The position numbers and the translations under genes were made by a program. Shown here one piece after another: positions 1 to 7,933 of a stretch of DNA of 64,000 nucleotides. The DNA lies in the NCBI GenBank assembly GCA_965226025.1, contig CBDDCD010000003.1, positions 1,612,001 to 1,676,000 on the forward strand, in the 5' to 3' direction. The stretch comes from Moanibacter sp965226025. Its GTDB lineage: Bacteria > Verrucomicrobiota > Verrucomicrobiia > Opitutales > UBA2987. How positions within the stretch are numbered: the stretch's first letter is position 1; every line of letters starts with the position of its first letter. The notes below the pieces were generated by a model. The model worked only from the letters and a program-made list of their open reading frames with translations. It was not told where the DNA came from and made no database searches.

Positions 1-979
1 TGAGCGACCACGCGGCGAGACCGATTGCAGCAAGTCCCAAGGTTACTCCTGCGATCCCCGCTTTGAGCCACCGGCTCGACCGATTGCTTGCGGCGAGTGC
101 TGAGGCCATCCTGTCATCGCCCCCACCTTCGGCAATCCACTGCAACTCCAATCCCACATCACCGGCGGACTGCCAGCGTCGGTCGGGATCCTTCGCCAGA
201 CATACATCAACTGCATGCTCCAGCGTAGAGGGCGATAGTGGCTGAAGCTCCGACATGGCTGGTGGTTCATCCTTCAAAATAGCGCCGATCAAGCTCGCCT
301 GACTCGTTCCCTCGAAGGCCTTTCTGCCGGTGACCATCTCGTAGACCACGGCGCCGAAGGCGAAAATGTCTGTCCGGGAATCCGCCTCCTTCCCTTCGAG
401 CTGCTCCGGGGCCATATACTGGAACGTGCCGAGGATCGTCCCCTCGCCGGTCAGGGGTGCGGACTCGGTCGCCATTGCTGTGAGGCCTGCCTCCGTCTCC
501 GCCTCCCTCAGCTTGGCCAGTCCGAAGTCCAGGAGTTTCGCCCCCGTTTTGGTCAACATTATGTTGCCCGGCTTTAAGTCCCGGTGGACGATCCCCTGCC
601 CATGCGCCTTGTCCAACGCATCCGCGATCTCGATGGCAATCTTCAATGCCTCATCCAGGAGCAGGGCCCCCTTGCTCAGCCGCTGGGCCAGACTCTCGCC
701 CTCCAGATGCTCCATGACCAGAAAATCGGTGCCATCTTCGCTACCAATGTCATGGAGCGTGCAAATGTGCGGGTGGTTCAACCCCGCCACCGCGCGAGCC
801 TCACGCTCGAAACGTTTCCTGAGATCAGGGTTCCATGTGACATCCTCAGGCAGCACCTTGACCGCGACAGTGCGGTGCAGTCGCGTGTCGTTGGCTTTGT
901 AAACCTCGCCCATCCCACCCGCACCGAGGGGGGCTTCGATCTCGTAGGGGCCGAGGGTTGTGCCGGGCGTGAGAGGCAT
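1..979 (-). CDS. PknB-type serine/threonine protein kinase, cut by the window edge
   Basis: The reading frame opens with ATG at 979 and stays open to base 1, so the 3' part lies outside the window. The 326 visible residues hold a full Hanks-type kinase domain: glycine loop GAGGMG near residue 20, VAVKVLP lysine, HRDLKPGN catalytic loop, DFGLAKL, and APEQLEG activation-segment end. A hydrophobic helix (AGIAGVTLGLAAIGLAAW, about residues 308-325) follows, so this is a membrane kinase with an unseen C-terminal sensor part, probably a PD40/WD40-like propeller as in the paralogue at 1522-4191. The two kinases also share an upstream motif. The substrate is unknown. Confidence 0.93.
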   Translation of the reverse strand, partial: MPLTPGTTLGPYEIEAPLGAGGMGEVYKANDTRLHRTVAVKVLPEDVTWNPDLRKRFEREARAVAGLNHPHICTLHDIGSEDGTDFLVMEHLEGESLAQRLSKGALLLDEALKIAIEIADALDKAHGQGIVHRDLKPGNIMLTKTGAKLLDFGLAKLREAETEAGLTAMATESAPLTGEGTILGTFQYMAPEQLEGKEADSRTDIFAFGAVVYEMVTGRKAFEGTSQASLIGAILKDEPPAMSELQPLSPSTLEHAVDVCLAKDPDRRWQSAGDVGLELQWIAEGGGDDRMASALAASNRSSRWLKAGIAGVTLGLAAIGLAAWSL

Positions 980-1009
980 CAAAGTGTTCCGTACGCCGCC
1001 TGGATGAGA

Positions 1010-1032
1010 AATAGAAAACGGCGCTGCTGTGC
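1010..1032 (-). promoter_or_regulatory. Upstream motif shared by the two kinase genes (copy 1)
   Basis: The plus strand reads aatagaaaacggcgctgctg here, about 30 bases before the ATG of the first kinase. At 4221-4242 the same stretch (aatagaaaacggtgttgctg) occurs at nearly the same distance from the second kinase's ATG. It is either a conserved promoter/operator element or the residue of duplication of the whole gene with its leader. Its function is not known. Confidence 0.45.
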
Positions 1033-1043
1033 AAATTCCTGAA

Positions 1044-1212
1044 TCACCAGGTAATCTCCCTGCATTCTCCTTCCTTAATCGAACTTACAGCCTCAACAAC
1101 GATGTCGTGATGCGCTCTGATCTGGGGCCAACTCGTCGTGGGCAGGACCAGAATCGCAATCTCAAAAATCACGATGAGGCGCAGGCGTCCCTTGGTCGAA
1201 CAGTATTCGCAT
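1044..1212 (-). pseudogene. Decayed DUF5615 (PIN-like) toxin of a DUF433/DUF5615 pair
   Basis: Directly downstream of the DUF433 gene, ATG at 1212 opens MRILFDQGTPAPHRDF and stops at 1162; ILFDQGTP is the characteristic start of DUF5615 PIN-like toxins. From 1160, in a shifted frame, comes IAILVLPTTSWPQIR and on to a GECREI tail ending at 1044, matching the C-terminal strand and helix of the same family. The central part of about 55-60 residues, which carries acidic active-site residues, is missing. The piece looks like an internal deletion with loss of frame, so no functional toxin is expected. Identification is from motif memory and was not searched. Confidence 0.7.
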
Positions 1213-1239
1213 TGCGCGAAAACCCAAGCTACCTAAAAA

Positions 1240-1458
1240 TCAGATAATCGCCAGGCTCTTGCATGCATGCTCAAGAACGGCCTCTACCTGTTCGCGAGTA
1301 ACGCCGGGAAACCACTTAACAAAGTCGTCAATCTTTGCGCCGTCCTCGAGATTCTCGAAGAGCGCTGCCACTGGTATTCTGGTTCCCAGAAAAACCCAAG
1401 CTCCGCTAACCTTTTGAGGGTCACGTTCGACAACGGAACACTCCGTCCAATCCAACAT
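1240..1458 (-). CDS. DUF433-family antitoxin
   Basis: This 72-residue protein has the DUF433 layout: a short N-terminal strand, VSGAWVFLGTRIPVAALFENL (a winged/HTH-like DNA-binding segment), then IDDFVKWFPGVTREQVEAVLEH, the usual helical end. DUF433 proteins are antitoxins or DNA-binding partners of DUF5615 PIN-like toxins, normally encoded directly upstream of them. That partner is present only as a fragment (1044-1212). The antitoxin itself looks intact, so it is an orphan. It lies between two kinase genes on the same strand. Confidence 0.8.
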   Translation of the reverse strand: MLDWTECSVVERDPQKVSGAWVFLGTRIPVAALFENLEDGAKIDDFVKWFPGVTREQVEAVLEHACKSLAII

Positions 1459-1521
1459 ATAGAGTAGCTTATAGTTTCAATTGGATTCGATCAAGCACGA
1501 TCAGAAGCAATAACGTCATCG

Positions 1522-4191
1522 CTACGGGATCGGCACTTTCGCTTTCAATTCCTCGAACCAGTTGAGGACAACGCGGATTTCGTGTGGCTGATCTTCGCTT
1601 TTGGCCCCCATCGGTTGTACAAAGACGAATCGTTGGCCATCGGGACTGACGTCGTAGTTGGCGAACCCTACAGTGCTCAGAGGCCAGGGTGTATCGAATA
1701 GAGCCACGGGATCTTGCCAGTTGAGCGTTGGTTTCGTCTCGATTTCCACGGCCCAAAGTTGCCCATCGTTTGAATAAAACAAGTCGCGCCCGCTTCGGGA
1801 CCATATCGGAATGGTGCCTCCTCTCTGAGTGATCCTCCGCTTGGCGCCGGTGCCCAGCGAGTAGGGTTGAACGTAGACTTCGAATGCACCGGTTTGGTTG
1901 GTGGCGAAAGAGAACCATTCGCCGTCCGCAGAAAAATTTGCCCCCACCTCGACATACCGCTCATTCAGGAGCAGGCCATGCTCCACCCCGCCCCCTTCCA
2001 GTCGCGTGAGCTGAGCGACATCACCCCCCCCTTCCCAGAAGAGAACGCGCCCGTCCGGAGACCAGGAATAGGGACCAGCAATCCGTAACTTTTCACTGGC
2101 AGCACTCAACAGCTTGGGCTCTGAGCTGAAGTCGGACGCGATGTTCCAGAGTGCATCATTCGCGAGGAAGGTGATCTGTGTCCCATCGGGCGTCCAGAGC
2201 GGTACCTCTGCCCCATTGAACGTAAGCTGTTCTAATCGATTGCTCGAAAGGTCATAAATGAAGATATCTGAGTCACCACCACGAGTATTGATCTGAACGG
2301 CAATCCGAGTCCCATCCGGCGAGAACCTCGGATAGTCGTAGCTATCCGGAGGCAAGGGCACCGGGTCCACCGTTCCCTGCCGGTCCACCAAGACCAGCGC
2401 CTTCTCTATGGCTGGTGCAGCGAAGTGCGGAACATAGACCAGCGTACCATTGTCAGCGACGGCATAAAAAGCCCCACGGCCGACACTCACCTCCTCGAGA
2501 ACCGGAACCGGGTTGCCCGCGATCTCAAGGCGCTTCCTGTCAAACGGTACCGCCCACAGGCCTCCGCTTCGCGCGAAGACCAGGTGCCCGGTATCGAGGA
2601 CCCGACCCGCGACCGCGTTGTGCAGCACTGTCCGGCGCTCGCCTGTCTCAGGCAGCAGGACTTGCAGTTCGCCGGCGTGTGGGCTTGGCTCCGACACAGT
2701 GTAGAGGATCGCTCCGATCCCCGACAGCACCTGAGGGTGCGAGAGTGCACCCTCACCCTCCTGCTCCGCAATGATGACGGGCTCGCCGCCTGCTTCCGGG
2801 ACCTGCACGAGACCGCGGGGATTTCCGATTACGATCATTCCGTTGGATCCCCAACTGGCGCCTCGGGGTTGTCCTCCGGGCAACTTGGTAAGCTCCTGGG
2901 ACGGTCCACCGACGAGGGCCACTTTCCACAATGCCCCGCCGGCCCAAAAACCCACCCATTGCCCGTCGGGCGAGAAAAAGAAAGTCCCGGCACTTTCCGT
3001 ATGCATTATTGGCACGCCCTCGAACTGGTTGATTGGACGTTGAAAGAGTTGGTCACGAAGGTCTCCAAACGGGTTATAGACGACTGTCTGACCATCGAGT
3101 GACACGGCTACCCTGTTTGCTCCTGGTACCCCTGCCCTGCCGGCACTCCTATGGGGAAGTTGATGGAAGTCAGGCAACGTGATTGTCAAGCGTGTCGTTG
3201 TTGGGGAAGGTTCGGTAGTGCGGTCCACCATCAATGCCCACGCGGCAATCCAGCCGAGGGCCAGCAAAACCAGACCAGCCACAATAGCCGGTATGGTTCG
3301 CTGCCACACCCTTAGTTCGGGGGTCGATGGGAGCCCGATGTCGAAAGTACCAACCATCAGCAAGCGCACATCCCCGATGTCACGAAAGCGCTCTTTTGGG
3401 TCCTTTTGCAAACTGCGCCGAAGCAAGGCGACAAGCGTAGTGGACAGACTATTCGGCAGAGCATCCCAATCCGGTTCGCCTTTGATCACCCCGGCCATGA
3501 TTTCGGAGACGCTTTCCCCCTCAAACGTCCGACGCCCCGTCAACATCTCATAGAGCACACATCCGAACGCCCAGATGTCGCTGCGCTTGTCTACGGGCTC
3601 GCCCTTGGCCTGCTCGGGGGACATATATGCCGCCGTCCTCAAGATAACTCCGGGACGGGTCGCCGCGGCAGTGAGTGTAGGTGAATCGGATTCAGCCCCG
3701 TCGGATTCCGCCTGAAACACCTTGGCTAACCCAAAGTCGAGCACCTTCACCGTGCCGTCGTCTCTGACCTTCACATTGGCCGGTTTCAGGTCCCGGTGGA
3801 TGATGCCCTGTTCATGGGCGGTTTCGAGAGCCTCCGCGATCTGTCTCGCGATGTTGAGCGCATCCTCGATTGGAATGGGTCCCCTTGCGACGCGTTCGGT
3901 AAGGGTTGGGCCTTCGACCAATTCGAGTACCAACGCCTTCGTGCCCTCGGCCTCTTCCAGCCCGTAGATGTGCCCGATGTTGGGATGGTTGAGCGAAGCG
4001 AGGACCTTGGCTTCGCGCTCGAAGCGTGCAAGGCGTTCGGGACTGGACGTGAATGCCTCAGGGAGCACCTTGAGCGCCACGTCCCGGTTCAGCTTAGTAT
4101 CGGTGGCGCGGTAAACCTCACCCATGCCGCCCGCACCGATCTGGGCGGTGACTTCATAGGAGCCGATGGTTGTGCCTGCGCTGAGAGCCAT
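1522..4191 (-). CDS. Membrane serine/threonine protein kinase with WD40-like (PD40/TolB-type) propeller
   Basis: An 889-residue protein. Residues about 12-270 are a PknB-type kinase: glycine loop IGAGGMG, invariant lysine K41, HRD at 132-134, DFG at 152-154, SPEQAKG. A transmembrane helix follows at about 300-322. The rest is an outside domain with repeated PD40-type blades (FFSPDGQWVGFWAG, FSPDGTRIAVQ, WSPDGRVLFWEG, DVSPDGQRFVFVQP), predicted to fold as a propeller. This architecture is typical of large kinase families in Acidobacteria, Verrucomicrobia and relatives. It presumably senses an extracytoplasmic ligand; the target is unknown. It is paralogous to the kinase at 1-979. Confidence 0.95.
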   Translation of the reverse strand: MALSAGTTIGSYEVTAQIGAGGMGEVYRATDTKLNRDVALKVLPEAFTSSPERLARFEREAKVLASLNHPNIGHIYGLEEAEGTKALVLELVEGPTLTERVARGPIPIEDALNIARQIAEALETAHEQGIIHRDLKPANVKVRDDGTVKVLDFGLAKVFQAESDGAESDSPTLTAAATRPGVILRTAAYMSPEQAKGEPVDKRSDIWAFGCVLYEMLTGRRTFEGESVSEIMAGVIKGEPDWDALPNSLSTTLVALLRRSLQKDPKERFRDIGDVRLLMVGTFDIGLPSTPELRVWQRTIPAIVAGLVLLALGWIAAWALMVDRTTEPSPTTTRLTITLPDFHQLPHRSAGRAGVPGANRVAVSLDGQTVVYNPFGDLRDQLFQRPINQFEGVPIMHTESAGTFFFSPDGQWVGFWAGGALWKVALVGGPSQELTKLPGGQPRGASWGSNGMIVIGNPRGLVQVPEAGGEPVIIAEQEGEGALSHPQVLSGIGAILYTVSEPSPHAGELQVLLPETGERRTVLHNAVAGRVLDTGHLVFARSGGLWAVPFDRKRLEIAGNPVPVLEEVSVGRGAFYAVADNGTLVYVPHFAAPAIEKALVLVDRQGTVDPVPLPPDSYDYPRFSPDGTRIAVQINTRGGDSDIFIYDLSSNRLEQLTFNGAEVPLWTPDGTQITFLANDALWNIASDFSSEPKLLSAASEKLRIAGPYSWSPDGRVLFWEGGGDVAQLTRLEGGGVEHGLLLNERYVEVGANFSADGEWFSFATNQTGAFEVYVQPYSLGTGAKRRITQRGGTIPIWSRSGRDLFYSNDGQLWAVEIETKPTLNWQDPVALFDTPWPLSTVGFANYDVSPDGQRFVFVQPMGAKSEDQPHEIRVVLNWFEELKAKVPIP

Positions 4192-4220
4192 TCCAATAGT
4201 CTAACGCTGCCTGAGCGTGC

Positions 4221-4242
4221 AATAGAAAACGGTGTTGCTGGG
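4221..4242 (-). promoter_or_regulatory. Upstream motif shared by the two kinase genes (copy 2)
   Basis: Counterpart of the motif at 1010-1032. On the coding strand both read CAGC(A/G)(A/C)(C/G)CGTTTTCTATT with few differences, although the rest of the leader regions do not align by eye. The remainder of the gap 4192-4414 shows no gene. Confidence 0.45.
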
Positions 4243-4414
4243 CCGCAAGGCTGGAGGAGTGAGGAATGGAAATCAAGCCTGGAGCGACCTCCGAACTTAC
4301 TTATCGACGTCGGTTGGCGGTCTAGCCTTCGCGGCTATGGACCCACGCCTTCCCCATACACCAAAGCCGCTTCAGGCCCATCAGGCTGAATATCCCTTTC
4401 ATCATCTCCCAGAA

Positions 4415-5797
4415 TCAGAGCGTGGCAATGAGTCCCCCATCCCGCAGGGCGATGACTGTCTTTTCAAACGCCGTCGTCGCCTGATCAATATCTCTTTCGG
4501 TGTGAGCCGACGATAGTACCCCGCCCGTGGAACTCAAAATATCCACTCCGTGAAAGCGCAGATGGCGTTGGTACTCGTCGATCAGCTCTGTCGGCATGCC
4601 TTTGAGCCGCTGCGCATCGCCGGTGTGGAGATCCTTCCGGCTCGAGGCCCTCCGCACCCTTTCCGAATTCGTCTCGAAATAGACGTGGAAGGTGGAGTAC
4701 GCCCCGTACACGTACCCGGCGATGCCGTGGCGCTCGAGCACCTTATCCCAGGCAGTGCGCAGATTTTCAGCCAGCGCATTGGCACGTTCGATCGGCTTGC
4801 CGGTGGCCACGCTCTTGAGCACGGCCACACCGGCAGCGGCTGAAAGCGGGGCCCCATTGAAGGTGCCGTGATGCGCCACCCGTTCAAAGCGGTCGTGGCG
4901 GGGATCCCCCGTCAGATCGAAGAGGGCCATAATTTCCGCCCGCCCCACCACCGCCCCACCCGGCATGCCGCCGGCTAAGACCTTGGCAAAACAGGAAAGA
5001 TCCGGCATCAGTCCATAGAGCTGTTGCGCGCCACCGGGACTGAAGCGAAACCCAGTGACCACCTCGTCCAGAATCAGCTGCACATTGTGTTGCGCCGTCA
5101 ACGCTCTCAAACCGCGCAAAAAACCGGGATCCAGCGGTACGCGGCCCCACGAAGCCCCCGACGGTTCCAGGATAGCGGCGGCGATATCTTTCTCTTGTTC
5201 CAGTACTTTCTCAACCAGCTTCAAGTCCCCGTCGGGGATCCGCACGATATGGGTACTCACCTGCGACGGGATGCCCAGCGAACCCTCCGCGTCGAACGGC
5301 GGCTGAAAGCCGTGAATCACATCGTCGTGCCACCCGTGAAAGTGCCCCTCAAAGCGCATAATTTTGTTGCGCCCGGTAAACGCCCGGGCCAGTCGCAAAG
5401 CCAGCAAGGTTGCCTCCGTGCCCGAATTGACAAACCGCACCCGCTCGGCCGACGGCACCAACTCTTGCACCCGTTCCGCCCACTCGATGTGCAGGGGATG
5501 ATCGCTGCCAAAATGTGTTCCCCGTCCCACTGCCTCGGAAATTGCCTCGACGACTTCCGCAGGCGCATGTCCCAAAAGCAGCGCTCCGTTGCCCAACAAA
5601 AAATCAATGTACTCATTGCCATCCACGTCCCACTTGCGCCCTCCGGCCCCTCGCTCAATGTAGAGCGGCATCGGGGAAAAATAGCGCAAGTCGTGCCCGG
5701 TTTTACCTCCCAGCGTCTTGCAAGCACGTGCAAAATACGTCGCCGTTTTCTGCCGCGCTGCCCCATAAGCCTTGAACAATTCCTTATCGATCGCCAT
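4415..5797 (-). CDS. Glutamate-1-semialdehyde aminotransferase-like class III PLP enzyme
   Basis: About 460 residues, a fold-type I class III aminotransferase close to HemL. Visible are GNEYIDFLLGNGALLLGH, FVNSGTEATLLALRLAR (phosphate-binding), FEGHFHGWHD, ILDEVVTGFR (PLP-pyridine Asp) and the Schiff-base lysine in FAKVLAGGMPGGA. ATG at 5797 is preferred over the ATG 45 bases upstream because AGAAAGG sits at good spacing before it. Many such proteins outside the heme pathway are aminomutases or aminotransferases of amino sugars or amino acids, so true HemL function is not assured. It lies downstream of a large unknown gene on the same strand (gap about 70 bases), suggesting a joint catabolic unit. 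Confidence 0.88.
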   Translation of the reverse strand: MAIDKELFKAYGAARQKTATYFARACKTLGGKTGHDLRYFSPMPLYIERGAGGRKWDVDGNEYIDFLLGNGALLLGHAPAEVVEAISEAVGRGTHFGSDHPLHIEWAERVQELVPSAERVRFVNSGTEATLLALRLARAFTGRNKIMRFEGHFHGWHDDVIHGFQPPFDAEGSLGIPSQVSTHIVRIPDGDLKLVEKVLEQEKDIAAAILEPSGASWGRVPLDPGFLRGLRALTAQHNVQLILDEVVTGFRFSPGGAQQLYGLMPDLSCFAKVLAGGMPGGAVVGRAEIMALFDLTGDPRHDRFERVAHHGTFNGAPLSAAAGVAVLKSVATGKPIERANALAENLRTAWDKVLERHGIAGYVYGAYSTFHVYFETNSERVRRASSRKDLHTGDAQRLKGMPTELIDEYQRHLRFHGVDILSSTGGVLSSAHTERDIDQATTAFEKTVIALRDGGLIATL

Positions 5798-5870
5798 ATA
5801 CCGTAACCCTTTCTCACAACCTGAACCACGACCGTTCACCACAATCGGTCAGCATGCGGGTTTCCTCGTC

Positions 5871-7772
5871 TTACGCATTCCATGGCAAACGGTAAGAGGG
5901 AGATCCTCCCGCGCCGCGTTCGAGCCCGAGGTTCATACGGATGCGCGACCCGGCCTGCATTCTCACTTCCACAAGAACGCCATCGATTTGCACGCTCTCC
6001 TGCACACCAGCCGCCCCGCTGCCGGACGCCTTCGAGCCGTATTCCACCGCCGAGAATCGGCTCTCCCCAAAGCTGCCCGCCTGTACCAGCACGCTGCGCC
6101 CTTCCCAGGCACTGAGGTTGACGAGCTCCACCTCGATGCCGTCCTCTTCGACCCTGTGGACGAGGGCACTCACATCCTTGGGAAGCCCCGGCCGCTTTCT
6201 AGTCTGATCGAAGTAGCGGATCGGCGCGAAAAGCAGACCGCCGTTGTAGATGAACTGGGGCGCCCCCAGGGTCAGCTGCACGAGTGTTTCGGTGGTCACC
6301 GGATTTTTCTGTTGCCATTGATGGATGTGGTTGTCGAGCGGGTTGGAGCGATCAGCGCGCACATCAGCCGATCGCTGGTAGATCATCGCCGCTGTGCCTC
6401 GCAGTGCTTCTTCCGGGTAACCCGGATTCCGTCCCGTGATGAACATGTGCCACGGCTGCTCGTGCCCGGTGTCCTCTTTGTTGTGTGTCGGCGTATACTC
6501 ATTCCAGTCGTACCGCTCGAGCTCGCGAATATGCTCGACCCGGTTCCTGTCCTGCTCGGCGCCGCTGGCGTTCCACAGCGCCAGCGGCAGACGGACCATC
6601 ATCGGCCGGTAATCGAACCAGCCCGACTCGGCATATCTGTTCGGCACGAGAAAAGAGCGGCGCACTCCATCGGTGGTCTCGAACCTGCCGGTCTTTTCCT
6701 GACCCAGGCTCATCACTTCCTGCGCCGGGTCACGCTCTTCACCCAGCTCGACCATGCGGTCGATGAGGACTCGCGGCAGCTCGAGGTACTGCTCCTCGCC
6801 ACTGATGAGATGGGCGCAGGTGCCGGCCACCACGCAGGCCATGCCTATGTTGTAGAAGCCGTGGGGCCAGGTCCATCCATAGACCCCGCCGAACCACTTG
6901 CCCTTGATGTACTCCCCGACCTCGCCGTTGAGTCCGATATTGTCCGGCGGCAACCCACCGTTGGCTCGCGCCCGTTCGAGCCAGGCGCCAACGTACTCAA
7001 GCACCCAGTTGCGGTACTTCTCCTCGTGGGTCATGAGCCAGGCATTGGTGACCAACGACACCACACCGAGGTTCGCCACCACGTCTCCCCAACTCATGCG
7101 CTCATCCATGGCGGCCCCCATGCGGCGCGCCAGCTCGGGATTCTCCAGATCTTCAACCTTCGACACCCCCTCCACATCCTCGTAGGGTAGGCCATACTTA
7201 ACCATGCTCGGGCCGGGTGCGTAGGAGCTGCCGGTTTCACGCGGGCGGGGCCCCATGCTGCCATTGTGGGGCGCACGGATGATGTGTTTCTCGAAGTCGT
7301 AGTTGATCGCCTCCGGGTCCTCGTTCAGATAGAAGCCGGCAAAGCGCCGCGCCCGGTCCAGCTGTTTGGCGTTTGCCGGATCGGCCATGCACAGCAGATA
7401 GAAGTAGATGTAGCTCTCCGACTGGTGGAACTGATCGTAGCCGATTTCGTACTCCTTCTTCACCAGCCCGATCTCTTCCATCAGCCGAGTGGTGGCGTCC
7501 CACTGACGATCGCCGAGCTCGAGACAGTGGCCGCTCCCGCCGAGCAGGTAAAGCTCCGGCCAGTTGTAAAAGCTCTCGTAGAAGTCGTCCGCCCCATCTC
7601 GGCTGGGATGTTGTCCCTCGCGCCAGATGAGGCGACCGTCGGGATGGGTATACTTGCCGATGAACGGCTCCAGTGAATCCTCCATCAGCGCAAAAAGATG
7701 GCGTTCGAGCAGAGCCCACGAAGGTGCCTCGCGCAGCGCTATGTCAGATTCTATCTGAGGGATCTGGTTCAT
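5871..7772 (-). CDS. Uncharacterised 633-residue cytosolic protein
   Basis: I do not recognise a named family. No signal peptide is visible. The sequence is rich in Trp, Tyr and acidic residues, with helical stretches such as YIYFYLLCMADPANAKQLDRA and RMGAAMDERMSWGDVVANLG, a pattern that could fit an (alpha/alpha) toroid as in glycoside hydrolases or lyases, followed by a beta-rich C-terminal part (about 530-630). ATG at 7772 is chosen because GGAGG precedes it; an in-frame ATG lies 12 bases upstream. It precedes the class III aminotransferase gene and may share its pathway. The fold and pathway are guesses. Confidence 0.75.
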   Translation of the reverse strand: MNQIPQIESDIALREAPSWALLERHLFALMEDSLEPFIGKYTHPDGRLIWREGQHPSRDGADDFYESFYNWPELYLLGGSGHCLELGDRQWDATTRLMEEIGLVKKEYEIGYDQFHQSESYIYFYLLCMADPANAKQLDRARRFAGFYLNEDPEAINYDFEKHIIRAPHNGSMGPRPRETGSSYAPGPSMVKYGLPYEDVEGVSKVEDLENPELARRMGAAMDERMSWGDVVANLGVVSLVTNAWLMTHEEKYRNWVLEYVGAWLERARANGGLPPDNIGLNGEVGEYIKGKWFGGVYGWTWPHGFYNIGMACVVAGTCAHLISGEEQYLELPRVLIDRMVELGEERDPAQEVMSLGQEKTGRFETTDGVRRSFLVPNRYAESGWFDYRPMMVRLPLALWNASGAEQDRNRVEHIRELERYDWNEYTPTHNKEDTGHEQPWHMFITGRNPGYPEEALRGTAAMIYQRSADVRADRSNPLDNHIHQWQQKNPVTTETLVQLTLGAPQFIYNGGLLFAPIRYFDQTRKRPGLPKDVSALVHRVEEDGIEVELVNLSAWEGRSVLVQAGSFGESRFSAVEYGSKASGSGAAGVQESVQIDGVLVEVRMQAGSRIRMNLGLERGAGGSPSYRLPWNA

Positions 7773-7933
7773 AAGCTCCTCCACGACATTCGGCTGAAAC
7801 CGGGGTCATTCCGACTCCAAAAATGAAAGCAACCAGCCCCGCGACGACATGGAAAGGTCTTTGGCCGGTGAACTGATTAGAAACGTTTCGGCTCACAAGG
7901 TTCAGACCTCACTATCTTGCCCCTTTAAAGGAG

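Noticed and set aside
5772..7190. Long plus-strand open frame of 472 codons
   Set aside because: It lies wholly antisense to the unknown 633-residue gene and shows arginine/proline/histidine-rich shadow composition typical of G+C-rich opposite frames.
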